Assembly: GCA_013139225.1 (NCBI GenBank) | Contig: WTBG01000143.1 | Coordinates: forward strand, 1 to 5,764 | Reading direction: 5' to 3' | DNA: 5,764 nucleotides | DNA from: Deltaproteobacteria bacterium | GTDB lineage: Bacteria > Desulfobacterota > WTBG01 | Translations under genes and position numbers: made by a program | Shown here: positions 1 through 5,764 of the stretch, piece by piece | Layout: every line of letters starts with the position of its first letter | How positions within the stretch are numbered: position 1 is the first letter of the stretch | The notes under the pieces: generated by a model | What the model was told of the DNA's origin: nothing | Database searches by the model: none | The model's input: the letters and a program-made list of their open reading frames with translations, nothing else

Positions 1-490
1 GCGTTTTTTTGTTGTCAAACCATACAAAACCACCGTAGAAAACGCTTGCATAAACCCGCTCTTTTAAGGTTGCTATCTCTTCTTCTGTCTGGGGAATTTC
101 AGGAAACATCAGGGGGACAAAATCAAATCCGCCAGAGATTACCACCAGATCAAGCAACTTATCTACAGCAAGGGAAAGGATCTTGAATCGATCTACCCCT
201 GGGATAAGGTAGAGTTCATCGGTTATATCCCTTATCTTCTGGAGAGTGGTGGGATTGAAGATATCCCCTTTTTTAACCTGGAGGACCATATTGACTGTAT
301 TGGCACCGCCAAATTGGGCTCTAATCCTGTTATGCACCTCAATGTATTCATGCCCTTGAGGAAGCAGGTCAGCAAATTTGGTATACACCTCTATATCCTT
401 TACTTTATAGACAAAGAAAAGGGAAATTAAAGAGAGTATAGTGAGAACCAGTAACCTTTTTTCGATGATGAAATCCGAGAATTTTTTCAT
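1..490 (-). CDS. RND superfamily (MMPL/HAE3-like) exporter, N-terminal 163 residues only
   Basis: This is the start of an inner-membrane proton-driven RND-type exporter. The gene continues past the left edge of the window, so only 163 codons are visible and the reading frame is open to position 1. The protein begins MKKFSDFIIEKR, followed by one hydrophobic helix (about residues 13-29, LLVLTILSLISLFFVY), then the start of a periplasmic porter domain. That domain opens with EVYTKFADLLPQGHEYI and continues with FGGANTVNMVLQ (60-71), a pattern typical of the MMPL/HAE3 group of RND proteins, which are often lipid or hopanoid exporters. The ATG at 490 is preceded by GGAAAGGTG about 10 bases upstream. 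It lies 95 bp downstream of the MFS gene on the same strand and is probably co-transcribed with it. The substrate cannot be told from this fragment. The family call is fairly safe, but the subfamily is a guess. Confidence 0.75.
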   Translation of the reverse strand, partial: MKKFSDFIIEKRLLVLTILSLISLFFVYKVKDIEVYTKFADLLPQGHEYIEVHNRIRAQFGGANTVNMVLQVKKGDIFNPTTLQKIRDITDELYLIPGVDRFKILSLAVDKLLDLVVISGGFDFVPLMFPEIPQTEEEIATLKERVYASVFYGGFVWFDNKKT

Positions 491-585
491 AATTGGCTAC
501 ACCTTTCCCGAAAAGTTTGTGAAACTGCCTGTTCACTGAGCGAGTATTCCCGGTGTTTACTGCATTTTTATACACAGTTAATGTA

Positions 586-1974
586 TTATTTCTTTTGAAG
601 TAGGCTTACACTGATTCGGTTCTTAACCATAAAAATCCACATGCATAAAATTAGGCTAGCAATACCCTTTACAGCAAATGCCCAGCCAGGGCTGAACCTA
701 TCAAACAGGTATCCTCCCAGTCCTACAAAAAAAAGTATCCCAAGGGGCTGCATGGTGTTAAGTCCCCCCAGAATCGACCCCACCATCCCCTCAGGTGAGG
801 CATCAGAAGCCAGCGTGTTTGCACCTGCTATTGATCCCGCCATCCCCACAGCAGCAAAAATCATCGCAATGTAGACCAGAGGGCTGAAAGGACTGGGACT
901 CACCGCAAGCAGGAACATTGCAATAGCACCACTTATAAGGGCAAGGATTATTGTGGGGACACGCCCCCACTTATCCAGCATAACCCCAAATATGGGAAAC
1001 GCAATAAGTGTGGCAAAACCCATAACCATCATTGGAAGTGATGCCTTAAAGGTTGCCGCTCCGGTGGACAACCCAAGCTCTTCTCCATATTTTACTCCCC
1101 AGGTTATGACAAAAACAGCAAGAACAACGATATCTGCCCTGGTTATTAAGCAGCACCAATACGATGCCTTGAGCGCCATGCTTTTCCTGACCACAGGAAA
1201 AATCTTCATTAAACCCACCTTCTCCTGTTTCGTTTCCGGCAGGCGTTCTTTGAGTAACACCCCCGTGGAGAGCGCCCCTCCCAGGGCAACTGCGATAATG
1301 ATGTAGATAAGAAATAGCACACCGCTTTTTGCCATTATAGGAACAAACAGACCAAAAATCAGGAGCGAGGAAAGGCCCATCATCACACCGTTCATTGCCA
1401 TCCCTTTGCCCCTGTCCTTCTCATAGGTATAGTCAGCAACCATAGTGATAAACTGCGGGTAGCACAGTATAAGCCCGATTCCAAGAAAGAGGCGAATCAC
1501 GTAGGTAGTCAAAAGTCCGGGGGCATACTGGGTAAACTCAGCTGACCGTGAGGGGACAAAACTTAAGAACGCACAGATCTGTGATGATACCCCTGCCGGA
1601 ATCTGTAGAAAGGAAGCAATGCCATTTGCTTGTCCGAGCAGATAAAAGGAGAGTGCAAGGACCACAAACCCAAGTACTGCCAGAATTTTTCTCCCCACCC
1701 TATCAGAGAGCACCCCCACAAGCGCCACCAGCGCAAGGGTGGCAATCTCGTTCAGGTTCATGAGCAGCCCGTTTATGGAACCTGTAAAGTCCTGGTTTAT
1801 TTTTATGATGTCTTTTAGAAAAGCGGGCTGGAGTATGCCAAAGACACTCATCAGCAAGCCAATTATAAAGGTATTAAAAAAGAGGAAGAAAAAATTGCTC
1901 TTGGTAAGCTCGGGAGGAATTTCTATGCCGGCAAATTTTGCAACACTTTTTGTATTTTCACTATCTTCAACCAT
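586..1974 (-). CDS. MFS (major facilitator superfamily) transporter, 12 TM
   Basis: This is an inner-membrane secondary transporter of 462 residues with about twelve hydrophobic helices. The MFS motif A between TM2 and TM3 is clear at residues 87-97 (GVLSDRVGRKI), and its pseudo-repeat between TM8 and TM9 is at 330-340 (GVMLDKWGRVP). A DYTYEKDRGKGMAMNG stretch (181-196) follows TM4, as is common in the family. The frame stays open upstream to a TTG at 1995, but AGGAGGGG lies directly before the ATG at 1974, so I take 1974 as the start. This leaves a hydrophilic N-terminal tail of about 25 residues before TM1. The predicted periplasmic loop between TM3 and TM4 (about 114-153) is unusually long. 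The gene sits between the flavoredoxin-like gene (119 bp gap) and an RND exporter (95 bp gap) on the same strand, which suggests an operon. The substrate is not evident; an organic acid or an aromatic compound would fit the AOR context, as inference only. Confidence 0.88.
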   Translation of the reverse strand: MVEDSENTKSVAKFAGIEIPPELTKSNFFFLFFNTFIIGLLMSVFGILQPAFLKDIIKINQDFTGSINGLLMNLNEIATLALVALVGVLSDRVGRKILAVLGFVVLALSFYLLGQANGIASFLQIPAGVSSQICAFLSFVPSRSAEFTQYAPGLLTTYVIRLFLGIGLILCYPQFITMVADYTYEKDRGKGMAMNGVMMGLSSLLIFGLFVPIMAKSGVLFLIYIIIAVALGGALSTGVLLKERLPETKQEKVGLMKIFPVVRKSMALKASYWCCLITRADIVVLAVFVITWGVKYGEELGLSTGAATFKASLPMMVMGFATLIAFPIFGVMLDKWGRVPTIILALISGAIAMFLLAVSPSPFSPLVYIAMIFAAVGMAGSIAGANTLASDASPEGMVGSILGGLNTMQPLGILFFVGLGGYLFDRFSPGWAFAVKGIASLILCMWIFMVKNRISVSLLQKK

Positions 1975-1983
1975 CTCCCCTCC
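1970..1983 (-). promoter_or_regulatory. Ribosome binding site deciding the MFS transporter start
   Basis: Read on the minus strand, AGGAGGGGAG runs straight into the ATG at 1974. The GGAGG core sits four bases before that ATG. The longer reading frame from the TTG at 1995 would bury this Shine-Dalgarno sequence inside codons, so the ATG is the better start. Confidence 0.6.
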
Positions 1984-2039
1984 TATCCCGGACAAGCCGT
2001 AACTAAACAGGTTATCACAACTCTTTTATTGTTTGCTTG

Positions 2040-2060
2040 AAAACCCCGTGCTTCGCACAG
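2040..2060 (-). terminator. Weak hairpin plus short T-run after the flavoredoxin-like gene
   Basis: Read on the minus strand, a short stem CTGTGC-GAA-GCACGG (one T/G wobble) is followed by GG and then TTTT. It lies between the flavoredoxin-like gene and the MFS gene. The stem is only 6 bp and the T-run only 4, so at best it is an attenuator or partial terminator, or an mRNA-end stabiliser. The rest of the 119-bp gap (1975-2093) shows nothing else I can name. Confidence 0.25.
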
Positions 2061-2093
2061 TTATGAAAAAGGAAACTATAGTCACTTTCGTGC

Positions 2094-2918
2094 CTACTTA
2101 TCCTCAAAACGTTCCATCATATCCGGCGGGGCATATTCCTCAATCAGCTTCATATAGCGCTCGTAGGTCATCTTATCAGCCCCTTCTTCTTTGACAATGT
2201 CTTCTGACATTTCCACCACCATTGACCGTATCGCAGAAGGGACTTGCTTCAGGGACTGAAGTGCCTTTTTATCCCAAGGCATCCCTGTTTTGATCTCACC
2301 TTGCATCTTCTTATTTTTAGGAGGAGGTTTAAGTTCATGCACCTCCACTTTGTCGATCATACCATAGTAAAAGTATTTCCTTTTTTCGTCCCCCAGGCCG
2401 ACGGGAAGGTTGAGCTTTCTGAAGCGTTCCTCCAGGCCGAGTTCGATAAGCTCCTCATCAAAAACAAGGGCCACAATATCGCCAATCACATGCCCCTGAA
2501 TCTTATCAAGTTCATATTGCTTGTTAAGCTTGCACTCAATTATTTGACCGCATTCCTTAATACTGGGTGGCGCGACTTTCTGTGAGGGGATTTGTGTGAA
2601 ACGAGTATGTTCCAGCTCATTAACACCCTCTGGGTAAAAACGGCAGGTCTCCATCATATCTTCCAGAAAATCGGCAGGAGGGAAATTGACCACAAATTCA
2701 CCGGTGGCAGCAATATTTTGATAGGTGTGGGAAAACTTGCGCATACCGATAAACACCCGGGGGTTTTGGTTCATGACATCATACTGGATAAACTGCGAGT
2801 AGGGTGCTGCATTAACCTTCCCTTTTTTGTCGATCGTCGTAATGATGGTTATCAATTTAGGGAGAACCACCACATCCGCATACCAGAAAGGTTTTATGGG
2901 TACTGCCTTTTTCATCAT
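2094..2918 (-). CDS. Flavoredoxin-like FMN-binding protein with C-terminal PCP_red-like domain
   Basis: This cytoplasmic protein of 274 residues has two parts. Residues about 15-195 form a flavin-reductase-like FMN split barrel of the flavoredoxin group: VVVLPKLITIITTID with KVNAAPYSQF (34-43), then NQNPRVFIGMRKFSHTYQNI (50-69), then GEFVVNFP (73-80). These segments normally bind FMN. After a charged proline-rich linker (PPPKNKK, 198-204) comes a helical segment (213-262) with W215, A219, L223, VP (226-227), R231, E236 and G246. This spacing matches the PCP_red domain known from the C-terminus of the BchB/ChlB subunit. Members usually carry single electrons or reduce flavin or substrate. The start is ATG at 2918 or the adjacent ATG at 2915; a weak AGG spaces better to 2915. 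It is the first gene of the leftward unit and is divergent from marR and the AOR gene. A role as redox partner of the AOR is inferred. Confidence 0.82.
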   Translation of the reverse strand: MMKKAVPIKPFWYADVVVLPKLITIITTIDKKGKVNAAPYSQFIQYDVMNQNPRVFIGMRKFSHTYQNIAATGEFVVNFPPADFLEDMMETCRFYPEGVNELEHTRFTQIPSQKVAPPSIKECGQIIECKLNKQYELDKIQGHVIGDIVALVFDEELIELGLEERFRKLNLPVGLGDEKRKYFYYGMIDKVEVHELKPPPKNKKMQGEIKTGMPWDKKALQSLKQVPSAIRSMVVEMSEDIVKEEGADKMTYERYMKLIEEYAPPDMMERFEDK

Positions 2919-2934
2919 TTACCTACTCTCAACT

Positions 2935-2946
2935 CAATACGTATTG
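2935..2946. promoter_or_regulatory. 12-bp perfect palindrome upstream of the flavoredoxin-like gene
   Basis: CAATACGTATTG is a perfect palindrome centred about 22 bp before the ATG at 2918, where an operator would overlap the 5' untranslated region or promoter. A TCAACT half-site, identical to the core of the marR-proximal inverted repeat, sits next to it at 2929-2934. A single 6+6 palindrome is near chance expectation for a region of this size, so it is only a candidate. Confidence 0.35.
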
Positions 2947-2960
2947 TTAAAAGTTTTGTC

Positions 2961-2985
2961 ATTTCAATGATAAATACTTTGAAAT
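2961..2985. repeat. Short inverted repeat ATTTCAA-N11-TTGAAAT
   Basis: The 7-bp arms at 2961-2967 and 2979-2985 are perfect, with an 11-bp AT-rich spacer. On the minus strand a weak promoter can be drawn here: TTAACA at 2998-2993, a 16-bp spacer and TATTTA at 2976-2971. The right-hand part would then overlap the -10. It could be a second operator for the leftward unit, but chance is possible. Confidence 0.25.
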
Positions 2986-3055
2986 TCCCAAGTGTTAATG
3001 TTTAATATTTTGTCTCCCCTCGTAAGATTATTACATTATTTCACCAAAGAATGTC

Positions 3056-3075
3056 ATTCCCGCGAAAGCGGGAAT
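3056..3075. repeat. REP/dRS3-like palindromic repeat
   Basis: ATTCCCGCGAAAGCGGGAAT forms a perfect 8-bp stem closed by a GAAA tetraloop. It fits the ATTCCC-N8-GGGAAT pattern of the neisserial dRS3 repeats and of similar interspersed elements in many proteobacteria, usually in the context GTCATTCCCGC...GCGGGAATCCA, which is exactly what flanks it here (3053-3078). Such elements are dispersed, intergenic, GC-rich and non-coding. Here it stands out from AT-rich surroundings. Other copies cannot be checked within this window. Confidence 0.75.
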
Positions 3076-3244
3076 CCATTAATCCTAAGTATAGGAAAAC
3101 CACTCTTATATGTCAACCGAGAGATAATCGCAAGATATGCACCCAGGCATGCTGAAACATTTTGGAGTTATAGTTAAGAACCTAAAAGCTATGGATCGGA
3201 AACTTTACAAAAAACTGATCAAAGCTGCTATAGAAAACTTATGC

Positions 3245-3273
3245 TTGACATTAATGCGAAGTGTGATTAGATA
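3245..3273 (+). promoter_or_regulatory. Sigma70-type promoter of the marR gene
   Basis: A full-consensus -35 TTGACA (3245-3250) is followed by a 17-bp spacer and a weak -10 TAGATA (3268-3273). This predicts transcription from about 3280 and a leader of about 28 bases before ATG 3308. The weak -10 overlaps the left arm of the inverted repeat at 3271-3290, so a bound repressor would block RNA polymerase. Confidence 0.55.
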
Positions 3274-3290
3274 GTTGATGGTTCAACTAT
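3271..3290. promoter_or_regulatory. Candidate MarR operator (20-bp inverted repeat)
   Basis: ATAGTTGATGGTTCAACTAT has perfect 8-bp arms around a TGGT spacer. It overlaps the -10 and the predicted transcription start of marR. Its length and symmetry are those of a typical site for a MarR dimer, and MarR-family proteins usually repress their own genes. An 8+8 repeat in a region of this size is unlikely by chance (rough hand estimate of about 5%). Confidence 0.6.
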
Positions 3291-3307
3291 TATTAAGGTT
3301 TTATAGT

Positions 3308-3754
3308 ATGGATTATATTGATTTGCGTTTAGAAGATTCATTAGGGCATATTTTAAATAGAACAGCAAGGGCTATGTGCGCTATGATGCAAAATAGTTTT
3401 AACAAAGCTGGATATGATGTGACAGTCGAGCAGTGTGCCCTTCTATTTAATCTTTGGCGACAAGACGGACAATTCCAGCAGCAGCTAGCTGATAATACCT
3501 ATAAAGATAAAGCAAGCGTTACTCGCATTGTTGACGGTTTGGAAAAACGTCATCTTGTAAAACGAGTCCTCGATAAAGAAGATCGAAGACAGAAAAGGAT
3601 ATGTTTGACAAGAAAAGGGGGAAAGTTGCAGCAAGAGTTAAAAACACTAGCCCTTAATGTTCAAGAACAATGCCTGAATGGTATTGAACCAGAACACTGG
3701 GAAAAATGTAAAGAAGTGCTCAAAAAAATATATGGCAATATCTGTAAAAGATGA
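3308..3754 (+). CDS. MarR-family winged-helix transcriptional regulator
   Basis: This is a 148-residue DNA-binding regulator of normal MarR length. The N-terminal dimerisation helix begins LEDSLGHILNRTARAM. The winged helix-turn-helix covers about residues 39-98: VTVEQCALLFNLW, then LADNTYKDKASVTRIVDGLEKRHLVKR with the recognition helix at KASVTRIVDGLE, then the beta-wing DKEDRRQKRICLT. The C-terminal helices return to the dimer interface. The frame also has TTG and ATG codons at 3275 and 3278, but these lie inside the palindromic operator at the likely transcription start. ATG 3308 has AAGG nine bases upstream, so it is preferred. The gene is AT-rich (about 37% GC by hand count), unlike the AOR gene. 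It lies 163 bp upstream of the AOR gene on the same strand and divergent from the flavoredoxin unit, so either or both could be its targets. Its ligand is unknown. Confidence 0.9.
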   Translation: MDYIDLRLEDSLGHILNRTARAMCAMMQNSFNKAGYDVTVEQCALLFNLWRQDGQFQQQLADNTYKDKASVTRIVDGLEKRHLVKRVLDKEDRRQKRICLTRKGGKLQQELKTLALNVQEQCLNGIEPEHWEKCKEVLKKIYGNICKR

Positions 3755-3917
3755 TGGTATATTTTTATACTAATGGTTGATTACTTTTGCATATTTCATT
3801 CTTAACCTCTGTGCATGGAAGTCACTTCTATGAAAGGAGACTAGAAGCTAGTGTGGTTTTGTGCACTCTGGGTTTAACTAACAGAGAGAATGCGTGGCAG
3901 AAAAAAAGGAGGGTGAT
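3755..3917 (+). other. marR-AOR intergenic leader with short inverted repeats
   Basis: This 163-bp AT-rich gap holds three small inverted repeats: GTATA-TTTT-TATAC (3757-3770), GAAGT-C-ACTTC (3818-3828) and ACTAG-AAG-CTAGT (3840-3852). A TTAACTA segment at 3874-3880 resembles one half of the marR operator. I see no convincing promoter: TTGATT (3777-3782) pairs only with a poor TCTTAA. Nor is there a convincing terminator. Short 5-bp repeats at this density are near chance, so function is uncertain, but the gap is long enough for the AOR gene to have its own regulated promoter. Confidence 0.3.
3905..3914 (+). promoter_or_regulatory. Strong Shine-Dalgarno of the AOR gene
   Basis: AAAGGAGGGTGAT directly precedes the ATG at 3918, a near-complete match to the anti-Shine-Dalgarno sequence with a good spacing. 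It settles the AOR start and suggests efficient translation, in contrast to the weak site before marR. Confidence 0.8.
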
Positions 3918-5764
3918 ATGAAAAAAACAGCAACAATTAATTCCGAGAACACACACGGGTGGAGAGGGAGAATACTCCAGGTAGACCTCTCAAATTCAAA
4001 AATATGGGAGGAAAAACTTTCTGAAGAGCTCATTAATGGCTATATTGGCGGAGCGGGCATCAATGCCAAACTGTTTTACGATCTGATGCGGGATAACCCC
4101 CAGCTGGATCCCCTCTCACCGGAAAATCCCCTTATCTTTGGATTCGGGCCAGTGGTAGGAACCGCGTTTCCCTGCGCTTCCCGCTTTACCGTCACCTCTA
4201 AAAGCCCTCTTACTGGTATCTTCGGGGACTCCAACGGAGGTGGGTTTTTCCCGGCGAGGGTGAAGCAGGCAGGTTATGACCACATTGTGATTAAAGGAAA
4301 GGCTGAGAAGCCTGTTGCACTCCTTATTGAAAAGGACAAGAAGCCGGAGCTGGTTGATGCAACAGATCTGTGGGGGCTTGACACCTATGCCACGGATGAA
4401 ACGATCCAGAAAAAGTACGGCAGTTGTGAATCCGCCCGCATCGGACCTGCCGGGGAAAACATGGTCAAGTATGCCAATATCCTTTCCGGTACTAAGAGGG
4501 TAGGCTGCAATGGCAGGGCAGGCATGGGATGCGTAATGGGCTCCAAGAATTTAAAGGCCATTATTGTTAAAGCTTCTGGCACGGTACCTTCAGCAGATAA
4601 AGATATGCTGGACACTCTGGCAAAAAGGTATGGCGATATCTGGGGAAGTGGGCCTTCAACGACTGCTCACAGAGAGTATGGCTCTTTGATGCTCATTGCC
4701 CAGCTCAGTAATGAAACACGTGTATTAAATAGCCAGGAGAAGATTTCACCTGAACAGCTGGAGAGCTACGATATCGATAACTTTGTAAAAACCTACAAGG
4801 ACGGTCAAACCACCTGTTACCGGTGTCCTATCGCCTGTTCCATGAAGTGGAAGGTCGCCGAGGGACCGTACAAAGGAGAAAAAGGTGGCAAGGTTGAGTT
4901 CGGTCACTACAATCACCTGGGCCCGCTTCTAGGTATCTTTGATTATCCATCCCTGCTTCACCTGTCTAACATGACCAATCAGATGGGGATGGACTGCATT
5001 CAGTTTGGGTGGAACCTGGCCATGGCTATGGAGTGCTTTCAGAGGGGGATTTTAAGCAGCGAGGAAACAGGTGGGATTACATTCAACTGGGGTGATGTTC
5101 AACTCGTGTCCGACATGATAGTGAAAGTGGCAAAAAGAGAAGGGTTCGGTAACATCCTGGCTGAGAGCATGCCGGAAATCAGTTCCAAGCTGAATCCCGA
5201 TGCTACTCCTTACTGTGGTCACACTAAAGGGATGTCATTCTCCTACAACTGCACATCAGCTCTGGCTATGACGCTCGCTTCATCGGTAGGTACCCGGGGG
5301 GCTGACCACCTGAAAGGCCACCCCTTCTCAGGCATCATTGGTCTCAGGGATATGCTTGAGCGGATCTTCGGGAAGGATATTCCCGACGAGATTACAGACC
5401 ACGCGAGCCCGATTGCGAAGGGCCGCGTTGTCTGGTGGCATGAGAACTATAAGATGCTAATGGACTGTCTGGGAATCTGTTTTATTCCCATTGTAGGTGT
5501 CACTGTGTTTGGTGACCCTCATATGCTTTTTGAAGAACTGGGTGAAATCTATCAGGCGGTAACCGGTAGAAATCCGGAGAAGCTCTTTGAATCAGCTGAG
5601 AGGGCTTATCAGGTTGAGAAGTGCTATAATGCACTTCTGGGAATCGACAGGAAGGCTGATGTCAGACAGGGAACCAGAAGGGGACAGGAAGACCCCATTA
5701 ACCAGCCGGGCATGCTGGATGAATACTATCACTATCGGGGCTGTTCCAGCGAAGGGTTACCCAC
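3918..5764 (+). CDS. Aldehyde:ferredoxin oxidoreductase family, tungstopterin enzyme (3' end missing)
   Basis: The window shows 615 codons, open at the right edge. The MLDEYYHYRGCSSEGLP ending matches the last conserved block of AORs, so only a short tail is missing. The family uses a tungsten bis-pterin cofactor and one [4Fe-4S] cluster to oxidise aldehydes, or reduce acids, with ferredoxin in the cytoplasm. Visible in order are the N-terminal beta domain (WRGRILQVDLS, 15-25; GGAGINAKL, 44-52), the pterin-binding GRAGMGCVMGSKNLKAI (199-215), and cluster ligands C300, C303 and C307 (CYRCPIAC) with the fourth at C521 in DCLGIC (516-521). RGADHL (460-465) is also conserved. The usual GPEYE segment is replaced by KVEFGHY (325-331), and the usual KGxExPxY/HDPR by KGMSFSYNCTS (437-447), so the substrate pocket is divergent. 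Extra cysteines C360 and C517 follow conserved aspartates. A BamB-type or other non-standard AOR is possible; the substrate is unknown. Confidence 0.88.
   Translation, partial: MKKTATINSENTHGWRGRILQVDLSNSKIWEEKLSEELINGYIGGAGINAKLFYDLMRDNPQLDPLSPENPLIFGFGPVVGTAFPCASRFTVTSKSPLTGIFGDSNGGGFFPARVKQAGYDHIVIKGKAEKPVALLIEKDKKPELVDATDLWGLDTYATDETIQKKYGSCESARIGPAGENMVKYANILSGTKRVGCNGRAGMGCVMGSKNLKAIIVKASGTVPSADKDMLDTLAKRYGDIWGSGPSTTAHREYGSLMLIAQLSNETRVLNSQEKISPEQLESYDIDNFVKTYKDGQTTCYRCPIACSMKWKVAEGPYKGEKGGKVEFGHYNHLGPLLGIFDYPSLLHLSNMTNQMGMDCIQFGWNLAMAMECFQRGILSSEETGGITFNWGDVQLVSDMIVKVAKREGFGNILAESMPEISSKLNPDATPYCGHTKGMSFSYNCTSALAMTLASSVGTRGADHLKGHPFSGIIGLRDMLERIFGKDIPDEITDHASPIAKGRVVWWHENYKMLMDCLGICFIPIVGVTVFGDPHMLFEELGEIYQAVTGRNPEKLFESAERAYQVEKCYNALLGIDRKADVRQGTRRGQEDPINQPGMLDEYYHYRGCSSEGLP

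Larger units (their letters stand above)
2919..3307. other. Divergent intergenic control region, AT-rich, no gene
   Basis: These 389 bases separate the leftward flavoredoxin/MFS/RND unit from the rightward marR/AOR unit. They hold two candidate operators on the flavoredoxin side, a REP/dRS3-like hairpin in the middle, and the promoter and operator of marR on the right. The open frame across 2992-3177 is not a gene: it reads through the repeat, giving the CHSRESGNP-type peptide that these hairpins commonly produce, and it has no usable ribosome binding site. Confidence 0.7.

Noticed and set aside
519..536. Imperfect inverted repeat GTGAAAC...GTTCAC between the MFS and RND genes
   Set aside because: The arms need a bulge and no T-run follows directly, so it is not a convincing terminator or operator.
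641..2002. Several open frames opposite or overlapping the MFS gene
   Set aside because: They are alternative-frame shadows of a well-supported membrane transporter, with low-complexity proline- and serine-rich translations.
2244..3005. Plus-strand open frames opposite the flavoredoxin-like gene
   Set aside because: They are antisense shadows without recognisable domains or ribosome binding sites, and the minus-strand gene has clear domain content.
2992..3177. Open frame of 61 codons across the intergenic region
   Set aside because: It reads through the REP/dRS3-like hairpin, which gives the familiar spurious CHSRESGNP peptide, and it has no ribosome binding site.
3191..3274. 27-codon open frame (MDRKLYKKLIKAAIENL...) ending just before the marR operator
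   Set aside because: It overlaps the marR -35 and -10 elements, has no clear Shine-Dalgarno and matches no family I recognise. It may be a gene remnant, but the evidence is too thin.
3774..3791. Possible sigma54 promoter (TGG...TTGCA) before the AOR gene
   Set aside because: The GG and GC elements are 12 bases apart rather than the required 10, and the rest of the consensus is missing.

Overview
The window looks like a stretch of an anaerobic bacterial chromosome, most plausibly a sulfate-reducing or syntrophic member of the former Deltaproteobacteria (Desulfobacterota). The pointers are a tungsten-type aldehyde:ferredoxin oxidoreductase (AOR), a flavoredoxin-type FMN protein, an RND/MMPL-type exporter and a dRS3/REP-like hairpin (ATTCCC...GGGAAT). 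The lineage is inferred; no rRNA or other marker gene is present.

Layout. Two divergent transcription units leave a control region at about 2919-3307. The leftward (minus-strand) unit reads in order: a flavoredoxin-like protein with a C-terminal helical domain resembling PCP_red (2094-2918), a 12-helix MFS transporter (586-1974), and the N-terminus of an RND superfamily exporter that runs off the left edge (1-490). The rightward (plus-strand) unit holds a MarR-family regulator (3308-3754) and a large AOR (3918 to beyond 5764). The AOR lacks only its last few residues at the right edge.

Control region. A consensus -35 (TTGACA, 3245-3250) lies 17 bp from a weak -10, followed by a perfect 8+8 bp inverted repeat (3271-3290) where transcription should begin. 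This is a good candidate for a MarR autoregulatory operator, and it argues that translation starts at ATG 3308 rather than at the TTG/ATG codons at 3275/3278. A 12-bp perfect palindrome (2935-2946) lies just before the flavoredoxin gene.

How the genes may work together (inference). The AOR would interconvert an aldehyde and a carboxylate, or perform a related low-potential reaction, using ferredoxin. The flavoredoxin would be an electron-carrier partner. The two membrane transporters would move the substrate or toxic product across the membrane. The MarR protein would sense that ligand.

The most interesting points are the flavoredoxin/PCP_red fusion, the replacement of the usual substrate-pocket motifs in an otherwise intact AOR, and the MarR operator. 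No CRISPR array, tRNA, rRNA, insertion sequence or clear new defence system was seen.
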